Notes under the pieces: model-generated | What the model was told of the DNA's origin: nothing | Seen by the model: only the letters and a program-made list of their open reading frames with translations | Databases searched by the model: none | Shown: positions 8,673 through 16,944 of the stretch, in pieces | Layout: the number at the start of each line of letters is the position of its first letter | Position numbering within the stretch: the stretch's first letter is position 1 | Made by a program: the position numbers and the translations under genes | Source of the DNA: an uncultured Clostridia bacterium | GTDB lineage: Bacteria; Bacillota; Clostridia; TANB77; CAG-508 | Direction of reading: 5' to 3' | NCBI GenBank assembly: GCA_944386135.1 | Contig: CALWZW010000012.1 | Span: 1-37,361 of the forward strand | Length of the DNA stretch: 37,361 nucleotides

Positions 8673-8936
8673 TTAAATTTGTTTTAAATAAATTAGTGTT
8701 ATTCCTTTATTATATGGTATTACTTTCTTTTCTATTCTTTTATGCTTAAACTCTTTTCTTACCATATTAAGTATAACTTGTCCTTGTCTATATCCATGAA
8801 TTACAACTACTTCTTTTATTTTTGCCTCTGCTGTATCTATCGCTCTTTCTAGATAGAATTTTGCTTCTTGCTTTTCCATGTCATGCAAGTCTACAATTAT
8901 TCTTTCTTCGTCTGTTATAAACATATCTTCTAGCAT
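8673..8936 (-). CDS. Small Smr-domain (MutS2 C-terminal-like) protein
   Basis: An 87-residue single-domain Smr protein. It shows IIVDLHDMEKQEAKFYL, the DLH-containing first strand and helix, and VVVIHGYRQGQVI, equivalent to the family's HGxGxG loop but with altered glycines. Smr domains of MutS2 are nucleases acting on branched DNA or on mRNA at collided ribosomes; stand-alone versions are less well defined. Altered loop residues make activity uncertain. TGGAGA precedes the ATG. It lies between sigG and a large membrane protein. Confidence 0.7.
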   Translation of the reverse strand: MLEDMFITDEERIIVDLHDMEKQEAKFYLERAIDTAEAKIKEVVVIHGYRQGQVILNMVRKEFKHKRIEKKVIPYNKGITLIYLKQI

Positions 8937-8953
8937 ATCTTATATCTCCATTT

Positions 8954-10480
8954 TTATTCATTTATTTGTTCTTTTACTAAAAATTTGTAAAAAATACTGC
9001 TATCTAAATCATAAGTGTAATAATTATATTTTTCATCATCGGGAATATTCAGGTTTCTATTTGCATATTCTTCGAGAGTATATTTAGTTTTACCAACTAT
9101 AAATTCTAGTGACATATTACCTAATGATATGTAAAATTCTGCAATTGAAGATATACTTCCAATGACTAGAATTACAAGTAGTGCAATTGTATATATTTTT
9201 GATTTTTCATTTATTAATGTTTTTATTGTTAATATTGTATAAACAAATAGTGGAATTATTGATGCTCTCATACATAAGTCATTGTTTAATCCCATTTTGA
9301 AAAATGGTAAGACTAGTAGCAATACAGTTGCTATCCAATAAAATGCATTGTTTTTATTTTCCTTAAATAGCACAATTGTGTAAGGTAAAAATGAAATTAT
9401 GAAACATATATATACCAATATGTTAGTTCCAGAATATTCTACTAATTGAAGTCCTATGTTGTCAGGTTTTGGCACCAAAAGATTTCCTAAGAAATATAGT
9501 AATAGAACTCCTCCCAAAGTTAAGCCTACTATTACATTTGATAGACTAAAAATTTTCTTAAGTACTAATTTGATGTCTTTATTTTTTATTGTATATATTA
9601 TAGCCATTACAAAAAGAAATATTATCATTCCTACAAATGAAAATGATGAATAAAATAGCATAGGTAGACAAAGTATTACATAATGTTCAATATCAAATTT
9701 ATTATCATATAAAATAGAAAATGTTATCCAAGGGACTATACATTGTGGAAATACCCAACGTAGTAATGTCATATTACTTGAATATTGTAATCTAAATTCA
9801 TCATTATACATAAACCATTCGCCAGCACTTATAGGTATATCTTTTATAAATATTTTACCTAATGCTTGTGATAAAATTACGCATGTTGAAAAGAAAAGCG
9901 AAATGCATAGTGCTATGATTTGTTTTGATGTTGTATTAGCTTTTGTAACTTTGAATATTCCAAGTGTTGCTAATAATAGACCAAATGCTGCCCATATACC
10001 GTTAAAAAATAAACTCAAATTTGCTGAGGAAAATATTTTTCCAATAAATGCAGGCATTATATATTGACCTAAATAATATGTAAGCATACTACTTTCGCCA
10101 TTATTTTCATAATATACTGGCCACGTATTATTAGTTAGGTCTGATAATACACTATTATGTTTTATATAGTCTCCTGCCTGTCTTGCAAATCCTGTCCAGC
10201 CTAAAATCCAACTTAAAATAAAGAGTGTTATACATAAGGCAATTAGCATTTTTATGTCTATATATATTGGTTCTACGTTTTCAAGGTTTTTTTTATATTT
10301 TTTATAATATTTATATATTGCGATGATTAATATTATTGATACTGGTATTGAAATTATATATTTTGTCCAACCTATCAAAAATATTATAATAGAAATATAT
10401 ATATAAGACATTGCGCATAAAAAAAATCCAGTTCCATTAATTCTAATTTTATCAATTTTAGTATTTAGAAATTCTTTCAT
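8954..10480 (-). CDS. Polytopic membrane protein, probably glycan-related
   Basis: 508 residues with about 12 hydrophobic segments (for example near 17-55, 68-88, 148-175, 188-208, 265-300, 313-333, 350-370, 380-398, 410-425 and 433-455) and a short soluble C-terminus. I see no conserved catalytic motif I can name. The layout resembles GT-C type glycosyltransferases or their helper proteins. It overlaps the GT2 gene upstream by 4 bases, which suggests the two work together, for example in lipid-linked sugar transfer. Function is inference from context. Confidence 0.6.
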   Translation of the reverse strand: MKEFLNTKIDKIRINGTGFFLCAMSYIYISIIIFLIGWTKYIISIPVSIILIIAIYKYYKKYKKNLENVEPIYIDIKMLIALCITLFILSWILGWTGFARQAGDYIKHNSVLSDLTNNTWPVYYENNGESSMLTYYLGQYIMPAFIGKIFSSANLSLFFNGIWAAFGLLLATLGIFKVTKANTTSKQIIALCISLFFSTCVILSQALGKIFIKDIPISAGEWFMYNDEFRLQYSSNMTLLRWVFPQCIVPWITFSILYDNKFDIEHYVILCLPMLFYSSFSFVGMIIFLFVMAIIYTIKNKDIKLVLKKIFSLSNVIVGLTLGGVLLLYFLGNLLVPKPDNIGLQLVEYSGTNILVYICFIISFLPYTIVLFKENKNNAFYWIATVLLLVLPFFKMGLNNDLCMRASIIPLFVYTILTIKTLINEKSKIYTIALLVILVIGSISSIAEFYISLGNMSLEFIVGKTKYTLEEYANRNLNIPDDEKYNYYTYDLDSSIFYKFLVKEQINE

Positions 10481-11202
10481 CTTTTCTCTTTCCTATTTTT
10501 TAATTTTTTATTTATATCTCTGAAATCTTTTATTGTCTTAATTCCTATTTTTGTTATTTTCCTTAAATTTATAGAATTTACTCCTCCTTGTCTTGGTCTA
10601 AATGTAATTTCTTTAAATTCTACTTTTTCTTTATTATATATTAATAATACTGAGAGTATTACATTAGGTAAGTTAAAATGTTCTGGTATCATTTCATAAT
10701 ATTTTTTTAATGTATCTCTATCCATTAATCTAAATGGTGTATTAGCATCAGTTACTCTTAAGTGAAAGATTATAAATATTATTAGTTTTAATGTTTTAGT
10801 TACTATTATTCTTGATATTCCATCTTCTCTATTTTTTCTGTAACCAATTATAGCTTTATAACTTTTACGTTCTTCCCAAAAATTCCAGAATTCTTCCGGC
10901 AATGTTTGTCCATCAGAGTCTGTTTGAAAAATATAATCAGCATTATTATCTAATGCATATTTATATCCATAAAGTACAGTATCTCCATGTCCTCCATTTT
11001 CTTTATCTAATATGATTAAATTTGGCATTTCTGTTTTTAGCTCATTTAGCTTTTTTAGTGTCGAATCTTTTGAACCATCATTTATTATAACTAGTTTAGA
11101 ATTGTTTCCTACTTTTTCAACGACTTCGTGCCATTCTACAGCTACTTTTCTAATATTCTCTTCTTCGTTATATGCAGGAATTATTATATATAAACTTTCC
11201 AT
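10477..11202 (-). CDS. GT2-family glycosyltransferase (DPM1-like)
   Basis: A 241-residue GT-A fold enzyme: IIIPAYNEEENI at the N-terminus, VIINDGSKDST for nucleotide binding, ENGGHGDTVLYGYKYA, and the metal-binding QTDSDGQ. Such enzymes move a sugar from a nucleotide donor onto a polyprenyl phosphate or glycan. No membrane-anchor pair follows the catalytic domain beyond one hydrophobic stretch (KLIIFIIFHL), so it may act at the inner face of the membrane and pass product to the polytopic partner encoded next. Confidence 0.82.
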   Translation of the reverse strand: MESLYIIIPAYNEEENIRKVAVEWHEVVEKVGNNSKLVIINDGSKDSTLKKLNELKTEMPNLIILDKENGGHGDTVLYGYKYALDNNADYIFQTDSDGQTLPEEFWNFWEERKSYKAIIGYRKNREDGISRIIVTKTLKLIIFIIFHLRVTDANTPFRLMDRDTLKKYYEMIPEHFNLPNVILSVLLIYNKEKVEFKEITFRPRQGGVNSINLRKITKIGIKTIKDFRDINKKLKNRKEKR

Positions 11203-11294
11203 TTTACCTCTCTTTAATATTTATTATATTATTAATATCATAAGCTATTTTATGTGTCAATGCAATAAGATATTACAACATTTTTTGACAATAA

Positions 11295-11328
11295 AATTTG
11301 AGAACTTATTAAAATAAGTTCTCAAATT
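11295..11328 (-). terminator. Rho-independent terminator after secG
   Basis: A perfect 15-bp stem (11295-11309 with 11314-11328) with a 4-base loop; on the - strand it is followed by TTTTATT. It ends the secG transcript. Confidence 0.75.
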
Positions 11329-11367
11329 CAAAGTTTCCCAAGCTATGTACTATAGCCATATTTCTTA

Positions 11368-11613
11368 TTATATATAGAAAATTGAGAGTACTACTGCAAG
11401 AATTGCAAAAGCTACTCCAAGTATTATTGTCCATTTTTTCATTCTGCCTTCTTTTGTTCTGCCTTTATTTTGGTTATAGAAGTTATTTGTACTTGAGCCC
11501 GTTACTGTTGATGTTACTCCAGAACTTTCTTTGGACTGAATTAATGATAATATTATTAGTGCCACTGCTACTATTACATATATTACCATCAATATACTTT
11601 TAATAATTTCCAT
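11368..11613 (-). CDS. secG: Preprotein translocase subunit SecG
   Basis: 81 residues with the SecG layout: an N-terminal transmembrane helix (about 5-25), the LIQSKESSGV segment matching the family's LLQxGKxxG, a polar loop with GRTKEGRMKKWT, and a C-terminal transmembrane helix (62-81). It is the small accessory subunit of the SecYEG channel. The gene stands alone between tyrS and a strong terminator. Confidence 0.88.
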   Translation of the reverse strand: MEIIKSILMVIYVIVAVALIILSLIQSKESSGVTSTVTGSSTNNFYNQNKGRTKEGRMKKWTIILGVAFAILAVVLSIFYI

Positions 11614-11741
11614 TTATTATTTATCATTCCTTTCTTAAGACAAAAAACATTTTTATTTCAATGTTTATCTTTAACGCATTATATGCAATTTTTATTTTAA
11701 CATATTTGTTTCTTAAATGCAATTATTTTACTAAAAAAACT

Positions 11742-12956
11742 TTACATTTCTAATTTATGATATACTTTTTTACCTTTTTTAATTATTGCATGATTTTCAA
11801 CAAAGTCTTTATCTGATAAAGTGTAATTGATATCTGTAATTTTTTGTTCATTTAATGTGATTCCGCCTTGCTCTATAAGTTTTCTTGCTTGCCCTTTTGA
11901 TGGTGCAATTTTGGTAAGTACAATTGCATCTACTAGTGAAATATCTGTATTTTCTACTTTCGTTGTAGGCATATTTTCTATACTGCCATTTCCTTCGAAT
12001 AGTGCTTTTGCGGTTTCTTCTGCTTTAATTGCTTCTTCTTCTCCATGTATTAGTTTTGTTATTTCATATGCTGCAATTTTTTTCGCTTCATTTATTTTTT
12101 CGTCTTTTAGTTCTATTAGTCTATCAACTTCTTCATCTGGTAAAAATGTTAAAAGTTTTAATACTTTTTCGACCTCTGTATCTCCTATATTTCTCCAATA
12201 TTGGTAAAATTCATAAGGCGAAGTTTTGTCTGGGTTCAACCATAATGCTCCTTTAGCTGTTTTTCCCATTTTCTTTCCTTCTGCTGTTGTAAGTAGCTTA
12301 AATGTTAATCCATAAGAATCTTCGGCACCTACTTTTCTTATTAGTTCAACTCCTCCAATTATATTAGACCATTGATCATTTCCTCCAATTTGCATTTTGC
12401 AATTATATTTATCATGTAAATACAAGAAGTCATAACTTTGTAGTAGCATATATCCCATTTCAAAAAAAGTAAGACCTGTTTCTAATCTTGATTTATAGCA
12501 TTCCGCTGCAAGCATTTTATTTACAGAAAATAGTGTTCCTATTTTTTTCATGAAGTCTATGTATTTTAAATCTAATAACCAGTCTGCATTATTTACTATA
12601 ATTGCTGCGTTTTCGCCTTCAAATGAAACAAATCTTTCTGCTTGCTTTTTTATGCATTCAACATTGTGATCTAGCTGTTCTCTTGTGAGCATTTTTCTCA
12701 TATCTGTTCTTCCTGAAGGGTCTCCTATTGTTGCTGTTCCTCCGCCCATTAATATTATTGGTTTATGTCCTGCTCTTTGTAACCTTGCTGCTACCATTAA
12801 TGCAACGAAGTGTCCAATATGCATGCTGTCTGCTGTTGGGTCTATTCCTATATAAAATCTAACACTTTCTTTTTGAAATAATTCTTTGATTTCTTTTTCA
12901 TGTGTTAGCTGTTCTATATATCCTCTATCTTCTAGTTCTTTTATTATGTCTGTCAT
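11742..12956 (-). CDS. tyrS: Tyrosyl-tRNA synthetase
   Basis: A 404-residue class I synthetase that charges tRNA-Tyr. HIGH signature MHIGHF with HIGH at 46-49; KMSKS-type loop present as KKMGKT near residue 230; GGNDQWSNI substrate-site motif; C-terminal S4 RNA-binding domain (SKGQARKLIEQGGITLN). Length is normal for the TyrRS type with KMGKT-like loops. No T-box leader fits in the short gap upstream. Confidence 0.96.
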   Translation of the reverse strand: MTDIIKELEDRGYIEQLTHEKEIKELFQKESVRFYIGIDPTADSMHIGHFVALMVAARLQRAGHKPIILMGGGTATIGDPSGRTDMRKMLTREQLDHNVECIKKQAERFVSFEGENAAIIVNNADWLLDLKYIDFMKKIGTLFSVNKMLAAECYKSRLETGLTFFEMGYMLLQSYDFLYLHDKYNCKMQIGGNDQWSNIIGGVELIRKVGAEDSYGLTFKLLTTAEGKKMGKTAKGALWLNPDKTSPYEFYQYWRNIGDTEVEKVLKLLTFLPDEEVDRLIELKDEKINEAKKIAAYEITKLIHGEEEAIKAEETAKALFEGNGSIENMPTTKVENTDISLVDAIVLTKIAPSKGQARKLIEQGGITLNEQKITDINYTLSDKDFVENHAIIKKGKKVYHKLEM

Positions 12957-13032
12957 TTTTCTTCCCCCTTAAACTTTAGCTCTATTATATCAACAATTTT
13001 GCATATTTTACCATATTTTAACCAAAAAGTAA

Positions 13033-13061
13033 AGAGGTACTCCTGAATTTTGAGTACCTCT
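13033..13061 (-). terminator. Terminator after hsp20
   Basis: AGAGGTACTC pairs with GAGTACCTCT (10 bp); on the - strand it is followed by TTTACTTTTT. Confidence 0.7.
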
Positions 13062-13087
13062 TCTATTCTGATAAATATATTTTATTA

Positions 13088-13510
13088 TTATTCAATTTCA
13101 ATATATTTCTTTGTTTCAATTTCTTTTGGTTGCTCCTTTGGAAATGTTAGTGTTAATGTTCCGTTTTTAAATGAAGCTTTGATATCTTCTTCTCTTAGAT
13201 TTTCTCCTGCGTAATAGCTTCTAGAACATTCTCCTACGAATCTCTCTTTATAAATATATCCGTCTTTATCTTCTTCATCTACTTTTGTATTTTGTTTTGC
13301 TGTTACTGTTATATATCCGTTGTTTAATTCAATTTTTATGTCTTCTTTATTGTATCCTGGAATATCTATTTCTAGAATATAATTTCCGTCTTTTTCTTTT
13401 ACGTCTGTCTTCATTAATTCGTTGTGTCTTCCTTTTCTTCCTTCAAAAAATGGTTCATCAAAAATACTATCAAAGATGTCTAAATTTCTTTTTCCTGGTA
13501 TCATCATCAT
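13088..13510 (-). CDS. hsp18: Small heat-shock protein, Hsp20 family
   Basis: A 140-residue alpha-crystallin-domain chaperone holding unfolded proteins. The crystallin core runs about 32-130 with IDIPGYNKEDIKIEL and the family's ASFKNGTLTLTFPK near the end. Like clostridial Hsp18, it has a short N-terminal arm (MMMIPGKRNLDIFD). GGGAGG precedes the ATG. A sigma-A promoter overlapped by a CIRCE-like element upstream predicts HrcA repression. The gene name follows the clostridial Hsp18 usage. Confidence 0.9.
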   Translation of the reverse strand: MMMIPGKRNLDIFDSIFDEPFFEGRKGRHNELMKTDVKEKDGNYILEIDIPGYNKEDIKIELNNGYITVTAKQNTKVDEEDKDGYIYKERFVGECSRSYYAGENLREEDIKASFKNGTLTLTFPKEQPKEIETKKYIEIE

Positions 13511-13611
13511 AATTCATTCCTCCCTTAAATTTTATGTGTTGACACCTTTTTCTCATAAGGTAAGCACATATTAATAATATTATTTTAAAAAGTACTTTTT
13601 AATATGTTATT

Positions 13612-13640
13612 ATTATATAATTATTTTTTAGCAATGTCAA
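13612..13640 (-). promoter_or_regulatory. Sigma-A promoter of hsp20
   Basis: On the - strand TTGACA (13640-13635), a 17-base spacer and TATAAT (13617-13612): an almost perfect consensus promoter. Confidence 0.8.
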
Positions 13641-13654
13641 TAGGCGAGTGCTAA
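13628..13654. promoter_or_regulatory. CIRCE operator (HrcA site), one arm degenerate
   Basis: TTAGCAATG, nine bases, GAGTGCTAA. The right arm is a perfect CIRCE half; the left arm matches TTAGCACTC at 7 of 9 positions, with canonical 9-base spacing. It covers the -35 box of the hsp20 promoter, so HrcA binding would block transcription. Confidence 0.75.
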
Positions 13655-13684
13655 TTTTTTTAAAAAAATTTATTTTTATAATAC

Positions 13685-13713
13685 TTGAATTTCATTTACC
13701 TGTATGATATTAT
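13685..13713 (+). promoter_or_regulatory. Promoter of the small basic protein gene
   Basis: TTGAAT, 17-base spacer, TATTAT on the + strand, about 60 bases before the start codon. Confidence 0.5.
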
Positions 13714-13772
13714 TTTTCTATAAATACTTAAACCTTATTTGTTTTAAGTCATATTTTCATTTGGAGGTTTCT

Positions 13773-13934
13773 ATGGCACAAAATAAGAAAAATATAGAAG
13801 TTGTTTCTGGAAATGGAAAAGATTTAGATATTTCGCCTGTGTCTAGTCATATTCCTGCTAGTAAACCTAAAATTAGAGAAAAGAGCAATGAAAAAATTAT
13901 TATTCCTACAGAAAAGAAGAAAAGAAAAAAATAA
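13773..13934 (+). CDS. Conserved small basic protein, unknown function
   Basis: 53 residues beginning MAQNKKNIEVVSGNGKDLD, with ISPVSSHIPASKPK in the middle and a Lys/Arg-rich tail (EKKKRKK). I remember proteins of this form from Clostridia but know no function. No membrane segment or known domain. The ATG at 13773 is chosen because TTGGAGG precedes it by 7 bases; a longer reading from 13704 has no ribosome binding site and a composition unlike a protein. It has its own promoter and terminator and is the last chromosomal gene before the prophage. Confidence 0.7.
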   Translation: MAQNKKNIEVVSGNGKDLDISPVSSHIPASKPKIREKSNEKIIIPTEKKKRKK

Positions 13935-13969
13935 TCGTACTATTTATTTTATAGTACGATTATTTTTAT
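13933..13969 (+). terminator. Terminator of the small basic protein gene
   Basis: AATCGTACTAT and ATAGTACGATT form an 11-bp stem followed by ATTTTTAT. The stop codon lies at the start of the stem. Confidence 0.85.
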
Positions 13970-14241
13970 ATTGTTTGGTAGCGAAGGGGAGAGACGATTT
14001 TGACGTTTTTGTACATTTTTATAAAATCTTAAAACTATTGAAAATACTATATTTCATTGATTTTTCATTTTTGTTTATTTCTGTATTATCTTAAACTAAT
14101 GTGATAAAAAAGTGATAATTTTTTCTGTAAAATTTTTCCATTTTTTATTTTGTTAAGGCTAAGTTGCCCCAACCTAGCCTTATGGAATATTATGATACTT
14201 GTAATTATATTAACTTATGTGTTATTTGTCAATGTATATAT
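13970..14241. other. Boundary region between chromosome and prophage, no gene seen
   Basis: No convincing ORF. It contains a GC-richer patch (GGTAGCGAAGGGGAGAGACG, 13978-13997) and a 12-bp inverted repeat (14154-14184, AAGGCTAAGTTG/CAACCTAGCCTT) without a clear T-run on either strand. The left attachment site of the prophage should lie here or close by, but the right end and integrase are outside the window, so the core cannot be identified. Confidence 0.4.
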
Positions 14242-14554
14242 TTATGTTGCGAATTTTACAAAACAGCTTAACACTGACGGACTTATCTCTGACGTTGCCA
14301 TGTTTTGTACTTGTAACTCTCCTGAGCTTAGAATCAAAAGTCTTAGATTTCCAGAGCTACAGAAAAGTGGCACATATATATTAGAGCTTGGTCTATATCC
14401 GCTCTGGTAATGTTGCTATTGTTGTCATAGAAGAAGCTTCATATGTTTCACTTTGTGAAGAAAGTCTCACATTGAGTTCAATATCATTTCCGCGCTTTTC
14501 GATATGTAATTCCAGACATCAGTGATTTCCATTCTTCTTTTTGTAGTTTTTCCG

Positions 14555-14567
<13 letters not shown>
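14242..14567 (-). CDS. Small phage tail/fibre-like protein, needs two +1 shifts at CGG
   Basis: In the zero frame only a 27-residue peptide (ending SGITYRKARK) is readable. Skipping the C of CGG at 14492-14490 continues as GNDIELNVRLSSQSETYEAS to TIATLPE, where a second CGG (14401-14399) is followed by a stop in frame. Skipping that C gives GYRPSSNIYVPLFCSSGNLR and ends KFAT. The recoded product is 107 residues with a beta-rich composition and a LPEGYRPS turn like those of phage fibre or head-decoration domains. GGAGG lies 8 bases before the ATG. It is the last gene of the prophage operon, after endolysin. Exact role unknown. Confidence 0.7.
14399..14401 (-). other. Candidate +1 frameshift site (in-frame CGG)
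   Basis: Context CCA GAG CGG ATA, stop TAG right after in zero frame; the shift gives LPEGYRPS. Confidence 0.7.
14490..14492 (-). other. Candidate +1 frameshift site (in-frame CGG)
   Basis: Context AAA GCG CGG AAA, stop TGA two codons later in zero frame; the shift gives RKAGNDIELNV. Confidence 0.7.
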
Positions 14568-14674
<107 letters not shown>

Positions 14675-14686
14675 ATTTTATACCTC

Positions 14687-15334
14687 CTAAAACAATTTTG
14701 CCCAGGTGTTCTTACCGCAAATGCCGTCAACGCTTAAGTTATTTGCTTTTTGGAATGCTCTCACAGCTTTTTCTGTATTGCTTCCGAAAATCATGTCTGC
14801 ATTTCCAACAGAGTATCCAAGCATTTTTAACTTGAATTGCATAATTCCTACATAGATGTTCTTTGAACCGTTCTTTAAATTTCCCTTAAATGGAATATTT
14901 ACTGTTCCGAATGTCAATCTTTGTTTTTTGTTGTTTGCATGATACTTGCTACCTGTTCTTGTATCTATATGTACAAAAGTTGGATATTTGATAATTCCCT
15001 TCAAGCCAAGTGTATTGAAAAATTTGCACATATAATCTGTGCTAGTTAGATTTTTATAGCTTGATTTGAACGGAATATCAAACGCTCTGCCGTAGAGATG
15101 ATATGAATTTGAAGAACCTCCTTCTTTTTTGTTGTGTGAAACTGTTCTGTATGCACTGTTTGGAGAATATGGTGCTTCTACATACTCACGAAATCTCTCT
15201 AATATTGGAAGTATGTCCATATCAAGCAATAGCTTATCTGTTCCGTCCTTGCATGCGAATTCCTTTACTTTGAAATTGTCTGTAAGATTCGTTTCTCCTG
15301 ATTTACTTTTATAATATGTTTTTACATTTGCCAT
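14687..15334 (-). CDS. Phage endolysin: M15-type peptidase plus peptidoglycan-binding domain
   Basis: 215 residues. The N-terminal half (about 10-130) is a Peptidase_M15_3-like domain with metal ligands in SYHLYGRAFDI (HxxxxxxD) and FVHIDTR; it should cut peptide bonds of peptidoglycan. The C-terminal 65 residues (QFKLKMLGYSVGNADMIFG ... AVRAFQKANNLSVDG) form a PG_binding_1 domain. No signal peptide, so export needs the holin encoded upstream. GAGG precedes the ATG. Confidence 0.9.
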   Translation of the reverse strand: MANVKTYYKSKSGETNLTDNFKVKEFACKDGTDKLLLDMDILPILERFREYVEAPYSPNSAYRTVSHNKKEGGSSNSYHLYGRAFDIPFKSSYKNLTSTDYMCKFFNTLGLKGIIKYPTFVHIDTRTGSKYHANNKKQRLTFGTVNIPFKGNLKNGSKNIYVGIMQFKLKMLGYSVGNADMIFGSNTEKAVRAFQKANNLSVDGICGKNTWAKLF

Positions 15335-15336
15335 AA

Positions 15337-15576
15337 TTATTTTTCCTCCTTATTTTCTATATTTTCTACTTTTGTATTTTCTACAATACTATTGTTTTCT
15401 GTACTATCTTTCTTTGTAAAATAATATGTAAATACTGCTGTAACTAAGTTTGTTACTAATACTAACAAGTTATCTGCTAAATTATATCCAAATAGCCCTG
15501 CTATTACTATTATTGCTAGTAGTACAATCATACTAACTGTTACAAAACTTTTTAAATCAGTCCATGCTTGTTTCAT
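15337..15576 (-). CDS. Phage holin-like small membrane protein
   Basis: 79 residues, two hydrophobic segments (about 12-32 and 34-53) and a charged Glu/Asn/Lys-rich tail, immediately upstream of the endolysin. This size, topology and position are typical of holins that permeabilise the membrane to release endolysin. Its start overlaps the preceding stop (ATGA). Confidence 0.75.
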   Translation of the reverse strand: MKQAWTDLKSFVTVSMIVLLAIIVIAGLFGYNLADNLLVLVTNLVTAVFTYYFTKKDSTENNSIVENTKVENIENKEEK

Positions 15577-15827
15577 TTTCCCTCATTCCTTTCTAAATCA
15601 TCTATTCTGTGATTTGCTACTTTCATTTGCTCTTCCAACACGGGTACTCTTTGAGCAAAATTATTATGTGCTCTTACTTCTCGTGTTAATTCGTCTATCT
15701 TTGTATCTGTCACTGCCTGTTGTGTTGTAAGCTTGTTTTCTATTTTTTTATTGTTACTAAGATTAGTTATAACAACCCCGATAAGCGCTAAACCTCCTGT
15801 TATTGCTGAAGCTATTATACTTTCCAT
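15573..15827 (-). CDS. XhlA/holin-associated-like membrane protein
   Basis: 84 residues with one N-terminal membrane segment (about 3-22) and a long amphipathic coil ending VPVLEEQMKVANHRIDDLER. Such proteins occur in phage lysis cassettes (compare XhlA). The ATG at 15827, right after TAGGAGG, is chosen over an upstream ATG at 15860. Confidence 0.6.
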   Translation of the reverse strand: MESIIASAITGGLALIGVVITNLSNNKKIENKLTTQQAVTDTKIDELTREVRAHNNFAQRVPVLEEQMKVANHRIDDLERNEGK

Positions 15828-15837
15828 ATCTTTCCTC

Positions 15838-15927
15838 CTATTCTGCTGTTTCTTCAGCAACTTCTTCTATTTCATTTGTATCTTCTACTTCTGCCTCAAA
15901 TCCATTTGCGATTTCTTCTTCACTCAT
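15838..15927 (-). CDS. Tiny acidic phage protein
   Basis: 29 residues starting MSEEEIANGFEAEVED, almost wholly Glu/Ala/Thr. GGAGG lies 8 bases upstream and its stop overlaps the ribosome binding site of the next gene, so it sits neatly in the operon. Function unknown; it may serve translational coupling. Confidence 0.5.
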   Translation of the reverse strand: MSEEEIANGFEAEVEDTNEIEEVAEETAE

Positions 15928-15946
15928 TATAAATTCCTCCTTTTTT

Positions 15947-16315
15947 TTATTTCCATTTGCCTATTGCTATTACGCTCGCGGTATAATTTGTATTGCTAGC
16001 ACTAGTTCCACTTGCAAATCTAACATATCCAGCACTTGTTGTAGAAGCATCATTATAATCAAATATAAAGCCAACATAATTATTCGTCTTTGTTACTGTA
16101 ACAGTTGGTATTTCTATAAATGCTTCCGCCCAATTCCCTAATTCTTGATTTTCAGTAGTATATATGCTACCTACCGCTGTTGTTCTTGCAATATTTGAAA
16201 AACTTACTCTTTTTGTACATATCATTGTTCCGTCTGCAAATTTGATAGCAGTACCATTTGAGTTTTCTATTCTTTCAACTATTCCTTGAAATTTTTCTTC
16301 ATATGTCTTTGCCAT
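15947..16315 (-). CDS. Phage tail fibre/receptor-binding-like protein
   Basis: 122 residues. An N-terminal MAKTYEEKFQGIVERIENSN (helical tag) is followed by KFADGTMICTKRVSF, and the rest is a beta-rich domain rich in Thr, Ser, Asn and aromatic residues ending SVIAIGKWK. This pattern is seen in C-terminal domains of phage tail fibres. GAGGTG precedes the ATG by 8 bases, and the start overlaps the recoded stop of the upstream gene as TAATG, which supports an independent gene rather than the fusion that an uncorrected reading suggests. Confidence 0.72.
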   Translation of the reverse strand: MAKTYEEKFQGIVERIENSNGTAIKFADGTMICTKRVSFSNIARTTAVGSIYTTENQELGNWAEAFIEIPTVTVTKTNNYVGFIFDYNDASTTSAGYVRFASGTSASNTNYTASVIAIGKWK

Positions 16316-16747
16316 TATGCCTGCACCTCGCTTTCTTCTTGAGATACTCCGTCTTACAATAGCTGTCAACGTTACTGCTTCGGATAGTGTCCAGCTTCCG
16401 TCTGCTGATGTCCTGTAGAATTGTATTTTGTTGCTCAGTGTTCCTGCTGTTCCAACTTCTTTGTAGTGTCCGTCAGCCGTGTCTGTTGCTAGCTTCAATA
16501 CCTCACTGTTGAGTCGAAGTTCAAGCGAATTGTTGCCAACTTGATACTTGAGCGGTAATGTTACTTGGTAGCCATTTGTTATTGTTGTGTTTTTTGCGAT
16601 TATTACTGCACCTATGTCAATTTTTTGCATGAGGTTGAGATTGTCTGCACAAAGTGGAGTATCTCCTTCCCATACTGCATCTACTATTTCGTTATTTTCG
16701 TCAACGTATGCATTGCTTACTTTTGTTCCGTCTTCCCAGTTAACCAT
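16315..16747 (-). CDS. Phage baseplate/fibre-associated protein, needs one +1 shift at CGG
   Basis: Starts MVNWEDGTKVSNAYV with WEGDTPLCADNLN, a pattern of phage proteins linking tail tip and fibres. The zero frame runs through CGG (16351-16349) into the next gene and yields a false 266-residue fusion via an Arg-rich stretch (RRSISRRKRGAG). Skipping the C gives TAIVRGVSQEESEVQA and a stop that overlaps the next ATG (TAATG). The recoded product is 143 residues. This is the one case where the uncorrected frame stays open, and it produces a chimeric joint with no sense as protein. Confidence 0.75.
16349..16351 (-). other. Candidate +1 frameshift site (in-frame CGG)
   Basis: Context GTA AGA CGG AGT; the shift gives VRGVSQEE and ends at TAATG with the next gene. 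Confidence 0.75.
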
Positions 16748-16943
16748 TTTTCTTTTTCTCCTTTGTCTCGTTTTTCTTTTTTGCTTCTAAAGCTTGTTCA
16801 AATTCTTTTTGTTCTATTATGTCTAACTGATTTAACATTTCTCTTAGAGCATATTTTTTTATTACTGCTGGCAACTTTATTTCATTTAATAGATTTGCCA
16901 AACTTTCTCTCAATTTTCTTTCATCTAATACGATTTCGTCCAC
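16740..16943 (-). CDS. Small helical phage protein
   Basis: 67 residues, helical, with a Lys/Glu-rich tail (KKKNETKEKKKNG). I prefer GTG at 16943 (MDEIVLDERKL), 8 bases after GGAAG, over GTG at 16952, which is too close. It lies between the S74 fibre and the baseplate-type gene and overlaps the latter by 8 bases. No known domain; possibly a fibre-assembly or linker protein. Confidence 0.55.
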   Translation of the reverse strand: MDEIVLDERKLRESLANLLNEIKLPAVIKKYALREMLNQLDIIEQKEFEQALEAKKKNETKEKKKNG

Positions 16944-16944
16944 G

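Noticed and set aside
12957..13032. T-box leader for tyrS
   Set aside because: Less than 80 bases are available and no T-box core is present.
13970..14241. Attachment site core of the prophage
   Set aside because: The second copy would lie outside the window, so no direct repeat can be shown.
15947..16747. Continuous 266-residue ORF as one protein
   Set aside because: The joint is an Arg-rich stretch with no sense, lies at an in-frame CGG, and the +1 reading ends exactly at the next gene's start with its own ribosome binding site.
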